Shown here: positions 8,112 to 18,700 of the stretch, in pieces | How positions within the stretch are numbered: position 1 is the stretch's first letter | Layout: each line of letters begins with the position of its first letter | Virus record (IMG/VR): IMGVR_UViG_3300027985_001426 | Span: 1-30,053 of that record | Direction: 5' to 3' (one strand) | Length of the DNA stretch: 30,053 bases | Source: a virus | Translations under genes and position numbers: made by a program | Notes under the pieces: generated by a model | What the model saw: the letters and a program-made list of their open reading frames with translations, nothing else | The model's database searches: none | Told to the model about the DNA's origin: nothing

Positions 8112-9710
8112 ATGACATACAGACAAAACCAGGCAATGGTATGGGCAGATAGCGTTTCAGATATAACCAAGGGTCTTGGCAACCTCTCCAGTGAAATGAG
8201 AGAGGATGATAAATACCGCCGTGAAAGGCAGTCAAAGGACAATATAAACGCCAATGTCACAGCTATGCAACAGGCCGGTGATAATTACGGTAATGCTCAA
8301 CTTAAAGGGACTGCCACAGATCAAGCAGAAGCAAGGCGTATTTATGGCATGGACCTCCAAAACATACATGCCATTGACATGACCAGGAGAGATAACAGGG
8401 TTAATGCAATGGTAAGCGGTATGTTGTATGGGCTTTCGACACAGGGAGTAGCGTTTGAGCCGAACCTAAAAGGATTGGACACCAGCGAGGCATACGAGGC
8501 CATGAATAAGGCTTATAATATGTTCAGCCAGTCCCAACAAGGGAAAGAGTTAATCTTCAAGAACAGGCTTGCCAGTATCGAGCGCGGATATGCTCAATTG
8601 GAACAATACAACCGATCATTTGACGAGGCAGAAAGCCAGGGTAATACCGTTGCTATGGCGAACATTCTTGAACGTGCGTATATGGACTATTCGTCCCCAC
8701 ATTCAATTAAATGGAACAACCAGACAGGCTCTTTCGATCACCTATATAAGCCAAGGGAAACAGGTGAATGGACACCGGTTGGAAGCGTGTCAATGCAAGA
8801 AGCAAGAGAAAAACTGAAAAGCATGACCTATGAGAAGTATGGTAATGAAAAAATGCTTGCCATGGAGCTTACCAAACGAGAAAACAGCGCCGCGCTCCTT
8901 CCTGTTGGGGCAAAAGACGAAAACGGCCTTAGCGGTATGACTCAAATATTCAAAAAAGACGGGCAAGCTTATAGCATTACACCACAAAGAAACATAGAAA
9001 AGCCAGTGGTTGTTGACTACATCGTAAGAAGCCATAGCGACAACTCTACTCAAGTTTTCCACTCAAGACAGGAATTGGCGGAAGCTGGGTTTATGTACGA
9101 AGACTTGAAACGAGAAAAGGCCCAAAAAGACTTGGTACTTGCAGACCAGAAGATAATATCCGAGCATGCCAGACAAGGCCAGATTGCAGCGAGTACCAGG
9201 GCTTCAAACTCAAGGGCGAACTATTACGACAAGGGAGGTGCAGGGCAAAAGAAAGGCCAAAACATTCTCAATACAAAGCGAGCCAGAGACATGCAAAAAC
9301 AGCTCATAGAGGAGGCGTCAAAGTTTTTTGGAAGCGGTAACGGTGAGCTTTCGATTGATGCAAATGGCAATTTAACGCAGGCCGGTGAAAACACCAGGGA
9401 TGCAGCTATGAAGTTCTTCTATGAAAAACAAGCTGATGCTGCAGCCGGAAATCTTTCCCCACAGGAACGGCAAAAATTCTTTATTGCTCAGTCTCTTGTC
9501 GGAGGGGTGAAACAGTTCTTCGGCGTCCCCGATCTACCAGCAGACCAGCAACCACCAGTCCCGGGCGCAAAAAGGGCAGCCGACGGGAAATGGTATGTTC
9601 AAAGAAATGGGCAGTGGGGTGTATTAGAAAAAGATGATACAATGAAATCATCGCACCTCCCGAATACAAACCTCGGGAGCGGTCCACAGTCAGCAATGCG
9701 CGGATATTAA
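8112..9710 (+). CDS. Putative internal virion protein
   Basis: A 532-residue, mostly helical, charged and Gln-rich protein with AAAGGGA upstream of its ATG. No signal peptide or membrane segment is visible. The N-terminal 120 residues are rich in Asn, Gln and Arg (KDNINANVTAMQQAGDNYG). The middle carries YEKYGNEKMLAMELTKREN, and the C-terminal tail ends in a Pro-rich and Trp-containing segment (GKWYVQRNGQWGVLEKDD) that may be a small separate domain. Size and position, between the glycine-zipper protein and the giant polyvalent gene, match the second large ejection protein of podoviruses. No family is recognised from sequence, so the role is positional inference. Confidence 0.5.
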   Translation: MTYRQNQAMVWADSVSDITKGLGNLSSEMREDDKYRRERQSKDNINANVTAMQQAGDNYGNAQLKGTATDQAEARRIYGMDLQNIHAIDMTRRDNRVNAMVSGMLYGLSTQGVAFEPNLKGLDTSEAYEAMNKAYNMFSQSQQGKELIFKNRLASIERGYAQLEQYNRSFDEAESQGNTVAMANILERAYMDYSSPHSIKWNNQTGSFDHLYKPRETGEWTPVGSVSMQEAREKLKSMTYEKYGNEKMLAMELTKRENSAALLPVGAKDENGLSGMTQIFKKDGQAYSITPQRNIEKPVVVDYIVRSHSDNSTQVFHSRQELAEAGFMYEDLKREKAQKDLVLADQKIISEHARQGQIAASTRASNSRANYYDKGGAGQKKGQNILNTKRARDMQKQLIEEASKFFGSGNGELSIDANGNLTQAGENTRDAAMKFFYEKQADAAAGNLSPQERQKFFIAQSLVGGVKQFFGVPDLPADQQPPVPGAKRAADGKWYVQRNGQWGVLEKDDTMKSSHLPNTNLGSGPQSAMRGY

Positions 9711-9733
9711 ACCAATTTATAGGAATAACTTTA

Positions 9734-12700
9734 ATGACATATACATTTAAGCCGGTTGATTACGATCCCTTTGCAGAAAATATTGTCCAAGATCAACAAA
9801 CTGAACCGGAGCAGGTTGAAAATCCTGGTTATGTTTTTAAGCCTGTTGATTATGACCCATTCGCCCAGCAAGAACAAACCGAACATGAGCAACCAAAGGG
9901 TTATGTCGGTGCCCTTGTTGGTGGAGTTGGTGACGCTTTCCAGAACGTAAGAAGCGCCTTTAATACTTATGTCACTGCAGACGATGAAGCGATCCGTAGG
10001 ACCGCAGAGCATATGCAGACCAACCCCAATGCCACCCCCGAAATGGTAGGCTTTCAACAGGACTTGGCGAGCTACGGCAAACCAGACGGAACATGGGAAG
10101 CTATCAAGAACATTGGCCGGGCAGCCTGGAATAATAAAACCGGTGCTGCCCACACTGTAATATCACAAATCCCAAATTCCGGCGTTGTTATGGGTTCAGC
10201 AGGGGTAGGAGCTGCCGTTGGTGGAGCCTTAACCCTTGGCAGCCCGATAGGTATTTTTGTCGGAGGTTTGGCCGGCATGATGTTTGGAAATACAACCGTT
10301 GAGACTGGTGCCTTCGCAAATCAAAAAGCCATGGAGGATGGGGAATACAGCAGAGGCGATGTTATCAAGGGTGGGGTGGTAAAAGGTGGTGTCATAACCG
10401 CTGTTGACTCATTAACCCTTGGAGCAACTAAGTGGCTTACCGGGTCGGCTGGCCGGGCAGCCATGAAAGCAACCGAGCAGGTATTGGTTAAAAACGGCAT
10501 AAACGTAGCAGACAAAACAGCGGTTCAAATGGCTTTTACTGACGCAAGGATTGTCAGAGAGGCTACAAAGGCCGCTGAAATGGCAGCATCGGCAGCAGAG
10601 AAAAGCACCGGAATGATGGCCGGGAAAGCAGCCTCTTTCGCTCTCGACATGGCAGGGGAAGGTGTTGGAGAGTACGCCGGTTCGTACTTTGCGCCAGGCA
10701 TGAACCCTGACATTCAGGATGCAATCATGGAGTCTTTAATGTCCATGCCTCAGAGCGCCGGCGATGTTGCTATAGGCAAAGCCTTAAACCTCCTTGATAA
10801 AAAGCCAGTCCCGGGCTCTGACCAGGTAACACACGACACAGGTGAAACAGTTTCGCCAGAAGTTCAAAAGCCTTTCTCTTTTGAATCCCATGAGGGTGAC
10901 GATACTTACAAGCGGTGGGAGGAACAGATAAACCGGCAGAAAGAAGTTCAGGCCATGAGAATGGAGCCGGAAGACCCTACCGATACAGCTATCAGGGGGC
11001 TTTATAAAGCCAATGATTACCGTATGGCCGGCATGGAGTCTGTTCCGGATTATTCCATGAAAGGCAACGCCAACCTACTTGCAAAGAACATCAGTGATTA
11101 CAGGAGGTTACAGAGTCAACAGGCAAGCGAGGAGGCTTTAAACGCCAGGCAAGAAAACATGGTAAACAATCCCGATCAGTTGTTTAGGCCAGGGGTTGAA
11201 CCTAACCCATTTGAAAGCCTCAAGCCTGCACAGCCAACCGCTTTAACAGGACAGGCTCTTGAGGACCAGGTGTCAACGGGCCAGGTTAACAGAAACTATG
11301 ACGCCAGGTTGAACGACCGTTTTAACCGCATTGATAACGCCACCTCTCCAAGCGAAGTTGACCAGGTGCTTGCAGAGAACAGCCAAGACCCGGGGAATAA
11401 CCACTTCGGTGACACCATGTTGAGGAACGCAGCACAGCAGCGCATGGATGCACTCTCCCTTAACAGGGTCCAGCAACAAGGATTGACTGGCCAAGAGGCT
11501 TATTATGAGACCAGGCTTGAAGACCGATTTAACCGGGTAGACGCGGCGAACACTCAAGAAGACCTGCAGGCCATCATAGACGAGAATCAGGCAGACCAGG
11601 ACAGGAACGATTACGGATCGGGCATGCTGAACAATGCTGCACAGCAGAGGCTTGACAAAATGTCACTGGATAGCGGAGTCACTGCCGATAAAGCGCCAAT
11701 GCTTAAATTTACCTTTGACGCAATGCCAGAGTCACAGCAAGCCGGGCCTATTCCTTCTGAGCCCGGGCCTGTTGAACCGGTGGATATTGCGGGTCCTGCA
11801 GAACCGGAAAAAGCCCCCCACGAGATCACCCCGGGCAACATAAACCACAACCCCACGGAAGGACAAAAAGAAGCTGGAAACTATTTAAAAGACCGCATTA
11901 AAATTGACGGCAACCGCATTGCACTTGAGAACCATGACGGCTCTGTTCGGTCTGGAACGGACCAGGACGGCAATAAATGGCAGTCAGAAATGCACGGGCA
12001 CTATGGTTACTTTGAACGCACAGAGGGCAGGGATGGTGACCAGGTTGATGTGGTGGTGAAGCCAGGAACCGAAACGAGCCCGAAGGTTTTTGTCGTTGAC
12101 CAGGTGGACCCCAAAACCGGAAAGTTTGACGAGCACAAGGTAATGCTCGGGGCTGAATCTGCCGATGAAGCTAAGGACATGTATCTTGCTAACTACGAGC
12201 CTGGATGGGATGGTTTGGGGGCCATTACAGAAATGAGCCAGGACGAGTTTAAAACCTGGATCGGTGACGGCAAGAGAAAGAAAAAGGCTCTCTCATACGT
12301 TGAGCAGCAGGCACCCAAAAGACTAACCTATGAAGAGTTTAAGGGTCAGTATCGGAAGCAGTTTTACGAAATGAACAAATTCACTCCGGATCAAGTTGGG
12401 ACCCGCATTCATGCCGAAGAGCTTGGTAAGCTTGAGGATGAATACCCGGAGTTCAGCAAGCAGCTTGAAGCGGAACTTGAAAGAGAATATGCCGACGAGC
12501 AGGCGAAAAAGAAAGAGGCCAAACCGGAACCAACTCCGGAAGAGTCGGGGCTTGCAGAGGGTGGCCGGGTAAAATGGAAAAATAAAAAGGGTGAATACGT
12601 TTATGGAACACTGGCCGGAAAGAACCCCAAGGGCTGGTGGCACATAAACAAAGAAGGTGGAGGCTCCTCTATTATGCCTGGATCAAAGCTTGAGCTTGCC

Positions 12701-15700
12701 GGCATAGAAGGTGAAAAGGCACAGGAAACCATCATACCCAAAGAGCCAGCGTCTCCAATTCCGGAGGACACCAGGAGAAAGGCACATGCTGCAGCCATTA
12801 AATCAGGTGGAAGCGTTTTGGTATGGCAGCACCCACAACATGGGCATTGGGTTGTTTCTAACCTAGGGCCCGGGCCTGGTTTGAACACCAAGACCGATAC
12901 TTTTGCTGTCCAAAAAGACGGCAGTGTCTCCTTGTGGCGTGGAAAAGACGAAAAAATAGATGAAGGCAACCAGAAAACTAAGACTTTTGAGGATGCAAAA
13001 AAGTACGACATATACACCACAAAAGTAAACGTCAATGGCAATATTGAGGATCGCTACGCTTTGCGTGGAGATCATCCTCGTGGTTCTGGCGACGAACTTT
13101 TTAGCACCTATGCAGATGCAGATGAATACAGAGCCGAAAAAATAAAACGCGACGAGGCAAACGAAAAAAGCCAGAAAGAGTTTGAGGAAAGAGAGGAGGC
13201 TCGATTAAAAAAAGAAGAAGAAAAAAGAGCTGAATACGAGGATGTTGACGGTTACGCCAACGGCATGAATAACCTGCAAAAAGGACGGGCTTTGAAAACC
13301 CTGAATAAGCAGATCATGTCAAATGGTAAATCCACTACCATTAAAGAATTGATCCGGAAGCTTGTATCTGAGGGCAGAACAATAGGTGAGGTGCAGGGCG
13401 TTCGATCCCTTGAAGACGCCAATGGAATATTTTTGGATGAAAAAGACCTGACAAAAACAGGTATGGATTATGCTGAATTTTTGATTTCAAAGCGAGATCA
13501 AGATAGCCAGAAATTAGCAGAAGACGAAGACGAAGACGAGTTCTCCCCGGACAATTTAATGAAGGAGTGGGGCAAACAGGCCACAGAGAGGAAGGAGCAA
13601 AAGGCGCAAAAGCAAAAAAGCGTCAAGCCATCAGAGCCCAAGCCCGTACCCCAAAAACAACCTGCTGCACCAAAAGAACAAGCCAAGGCAAAAGCCACTG
13701 AGGTTAAAGACCACATAGCCAGCGCAATGGACAAGTTCAAACAGATCAATAAAATACTTGGTGATCGAGGAAGTTTTTCCACGGAAGAAACAGACGAAAA
13801 CATTTATAAGGAGATCAAGGTTCTTCTGCAGGGGGCGCTGGAAGACATTATAGCTGCAGGTAAGGCAGCAAAGGACTTTGTGTCTCTGGCTATGGATGCA
13901 CTTTCAGAAGATGCCACCCCATATTTTGAAAGATTTGTCCGCGATGACATGGTTGACCCGAGACAAAGAAATGATGATATTATAGACACAACTCAGGAGG
14001 GCAAAGGAAATGAAAAAGGACGATCTGAAATTCAAGGCGTGGGTAAGGAAGACGAAGGCGTTCTTCCTGGAGGACGAGTCGGACTCTTGGCCGAGGATGA
14101 ACACACCGAAACAGCAGGAAATGCTGTCGTTCTGGAAACACCAGTGCCCGAAGATGTACGCGGACCTGAAAAGTCAGGGGATACTGGAGGACACGGCATA
14201 CGTTCTGGAATGCAAGATGCACCAGGAATGGTACAAGCAGGTAGCGGCAGGGGTGAACATGTCGGACGCCAGGGCGGAAGCGGAGCAGAATTGGCTGATG
14301 ATGGAGCCGGAAGAACCGGAGATAATGTCAGCTTAGAAAACTATCATATTGCGGACCCTGAATCTATCATAGGCGGAACGCCAAAGGTTCGCTTTCAGAA
14401 AAATCAAAACGCCCTGGAAACATTCTCCAGGGTTTCCAGTGAAGGAAGGAACCCAACCGATGCAGAGCGCGACGCTTTGGCTGCGTATATCGGTTGGGGC
14501 TCCTTTGGCCAGGAGCTCTTTCAGGGGTCATGGGAACGCCCTGTCTATCAAGATGGGTGGAAGAAAGAAAACGACTGGTTGAGGGACCACCTCGGGGAGT
14601 CTGCCTGGAAGTCAGCACAAAGCTCAATCATTAACGCCCACTATACAGACCCTCCAACAGTAATGGCCATGTGGGACATAGCAAAGCGCCTTGGCTTCAA
14701 GGGCGGTAGAGTCCTTGAGCCGTCTATGGGCGTTGGCAATTTCTTTGGCCTCATGCCTAAAACACTCAAAGCTAAAAGCGATCTTACCGGAATAGAACTG
14801 GACGAAACAACCGCAGGAATAGCGAAGATGCTTTACCCTGCAGCAAACATTCAGCAGATGGGATACCAGGAAAGCAAGACCGGTGACGGCTTTTATGATC
14901 TTGTCATTGGGAACTGGCCATTTGCTGCAGATGGGCCGGCAGACAGAAGGTACAATAAATATCGCCTGTCTCTGCATGATTATTTCTTTGTAAAAGGGCT
15001 TGACCAGGTTAGGTATGGTGGCCTTGTTATCGGCATCACATCCTCCGGAACCATGGATAAAATGAGCAAAATGGCTCGCCGGCAGATGGAGCGCCGGGCT
15101 GACCTCGTTGCAGCCTACCGCATGCCTATGGGTGCATTTAAGAAATATGCAGGCACCGCAGTTGTGGCAGATATTATAATCCTCAAAAAAAGAGCAGAGG
15201 GAACAGCGCCACATCATAGCGCTGCTTGGCAGGACACCGCTGTTTTAGGAAAGGCCAGCGACGGCAAAGAGGTTTATGTAAACGAATACTGGACCCACAA
15301 GCCCGAAAACGTTCTTGGGCACATGACCATAGGCCATGGTACCACAAGGGGCCGTGACGGAATGATCGTGGAGCGCAGGCCAGGCTATGAGAAGGTTTTA
15401 AGCGATCTTTATAACCGCCTCCCCAAAGATATAATGACAAAGCGCGGCAACGTTGACCATATCCACTACATTTCAAACAATACCACTGAGCGCCAGAACA
15501 GCGTAACTATAGGCGAAGATGGTGGCCTATACCTTGTAAAAGGTGAGCGCCTTGCCCGCCTTGATGATGTGTTGGCATATAAGGTCAAAAGCGAAAAAAC
15601 CAGCCAGGACAGGGAACAGCAGATCGCGTCCCTGGTTAAGATACGGAACCAATATGGAAAACTCCTGGACATGGAAAGAGACGGAGCGAAGGAAACCGAG

Positions 15701-18700
15701 GGGAACCGGAAACTTTTAAACCAGCTCTACCAGAGCTTTGTAAAGAAACACGGCCCCATTAACGGCTCCTATGCTCTGCAATACTTCTGGAAAATAAAGG
15801 AGCCAATGCACCCGGCTCTTGCTGCCCTTGAATACAATGCCGGAACAAAAGACAAACCTGTCTACAAACCTGCAAAGATATTCACCGAATCAACACTTAG
15901 AAGCAAGCCCAAGATAAAAAATCCGAGCATTGCAGATGCCTTTATCCTCTCTCGGAATGAGGTAGCAAGGACTGTTGATATTGATTTTATCGCTGAAAAG
16001 GCAGGGGTTACACCGGAGGAGGTTAAAAAAGAGCTTATAAGTAAAGACGCCATTTTCGAGACACCGGATGGTAACTTCGAGGTTAAGGACATTTACCTAT
16101 CAGGAAATGTGCGCCAAAAGCTCATAGCCGCAAAAGAGGCTAAAGCCCTTGGCATGAACATGGACCGGAATATAAAAGCCCTTGAAGCCGTAATTCCGGA
16201 GGATATTCCATACTTCAACATCGAAGCCAACCTTGGTGCAACGTGGATACCTGCAGAAACATACAGGCAGTTCATATCCGAAATGGTCAACCTTCCTGAG
16301 AACATGGCCAATGGGATACGCCTCACAGCCTCAACTAATGGATGGATAGTCAAATTTGACAACGCGAGCGACATAGACGGAAGGGTGGAAGCCCGGACTA
16401 TGTGGAGCACTGACCGCGCATCTTTCACGAGGATTATCAAAGCCGCGTTCTCTGGACAAAATATAGTTATCAAATCCATGGACATGGAAGGTAACGAGTT
16501 CACAGATACCGAGGCGTCAACCGCAGCAAATGAAAAGGTAGATGCTTTCCGCGAGGCTCTTAGGGACTGGATATGGAAAGATGTTGAGCGCCGCGTAATG
16601 CTCGAACGCCATTATAATGACATCATGAATGCCTGGGCTAACCCATCTTATGACGGCTCTTTCATGACTTTTGACGGAATGATGCTGCATATAGGCGACA
16701 ATGAATTTAACCTGAGATCACACCAGGTAAACGCTATTTGGAGAGGCGTCGCCAATGGTCGTGGGCTTTACGCCCATGAGGTTGGAACCGGTAAAACTTT
16801 CACTATGGGGGGCGTAGCCGTTGAATCAAGAAGATATGGTATAGCCAGAAAGCCTTTAATCCTTGCTCACAATGCAAACAGCGCGAGCGTAGCAGATGAT
16901 ATTCAGGCGATGTACCCTGGGTCCAAAGTCCTTTACATCGACAATATGAGTCCGGACACCATAGAGCAGAAGCTATACCAAATCGCAAACGATGATTGGG
17001 ACGCTATAGTCCTGCCTCACTCCTTGATGGACAGGTTAACGCTTTCAGAAGAAACGTTGAACCGAATAGCTCAAGACGAGATCATGGCCTTGGAGGAAGA
17101 CGCCATAGCTTCGGCAGCCGAGGAGGGATTCGACATTGAAGGCATGCTTGACGATCCGGAGGAGCTCAGAAAAGTAAGGGGCGCAACGACGGCGAAGGAG
17201 CTGGTTAAGCAGCGCAACAGGATCATTGCAAACATCCAAAAGCAAGTTCAGGCCTCTACCCGGGAAAATGCCATACCGTTTGAAAGGCTTGGCATTGACA
17301 TGTTGATTGTTGACGAGGCCCACGAGTTTAAGAAACCACCACTGTCAACAAAGATGAGGGTGAAAGGTTTGAACACGAACCCGTCAGGGAAAGCCATAGC
17401 TCTTCACTTCTTGGCGTCATATATCAAAGAGGTGAACAGTGGTAGAGGGGTCCACATTTTTACCGGCACACCAATTACAAACACCCTGAACGAAATCTAT
17501 AACCACATGAGGTACATCATGTCCGACGAAATGGAGCGGGCGGATGTATCGGCATGGGATACCTGGTTTAACACCTTCGCGTCAGTTGAGTCTGATCTTG
17601 AGAGAACAGCCACGGGCGAATATGAAATGGTTTCCAGGCTTTCAGAGTTTCACAACGTTTCTGAGCTGAGGCGGTTTGCTGGTCAGTTCATGGATATTGT
17701 CTTTGCGGATGATATGCCAGAATTTGTGCCGAGAAAAACAGAAAGCGGAAAAGACCTTTACTCCGAAAATTTGACCGATGCAGATCGGGAAGAGTTGTTG
17801 AATGGCCGGGTTGATAAGGGCGCCCCCATGGGCAGGCCATATAAAAAGCTTGTCAACGAGGTTGCCCCCATGTCTGACGAGCAAAGGGTTATTCTGCAAA
17901 CGCTGATAGAGCGTGCCGAGTTTTTTAGAAACTCGACCCCCAAAGATCGCAGGGCAATGATGCTTTCCGGCGATCCAAGCAACCCCGTAATCGTTGAAAC
18001 TCATGCGGCCCAAGCAGGGTTTGACCCGCGCCTTTACGACAAGGAGCTGTCAGACCATCCAACCAATAAAATAAACAGGTGCGTTAAAAACGTGCTGAGG
18101 CACTTCAACGAGCACGACAAGGCCTGCCAGGTTATATTTATGGACAATGGATACAATGACACGTCTGTAAGGTCTGCCGGCAGGGACATGGACGGGAACA
18201 AGATCAAGGTCAAGGTTGACGTTTTCAATGCAGCCAAGGACATAACCCAAAAGCTTATTGACGGCGGCATCCCTGAAAACAAAATAGCTGTTGTCAACGG
18301 TCCTGTTTCAAAGAAAAAGCGCAAAGAGATTTCCGACATGGTCAGCTCTGGTGAAATACGGGTGGTTATTGGGCTCACTGACACCCTGGGTACCGGTACC
18401 AACATGCAGGAAAACTTGAGGGCAATGCACCACCTTGACGCACCATGGATGCCCGGGGAACTTGAGCAGAGAAACGGGCGTGGCCATCGCCAGGGGAACC
18501 GGTGGAACACGGTCTTTGAATACCGGTATATCACCGAAGGAATAGACGCGAGGCGCTGGCAGGTCTTGGCTAAAAAGCAAAAGATCATTGTGGATTTTTT
18601 GAAAGCCAAGGACGGTGTCCGCTCTGTTGGCGGCGACGTTGTTGATATGAACACGAGCGATCTTGACGAGATCAATTCTTCTTTTTCTGATGCGGCCGGG

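Noticed and set aside
9657-9679. Inverted repeat CTCCCGA/TCGGGAG near the end of the internal virion gene
   Set aside because: It is a 7-bp stem inside coding sequence with no T run. There is not enough to call a terminator or site.
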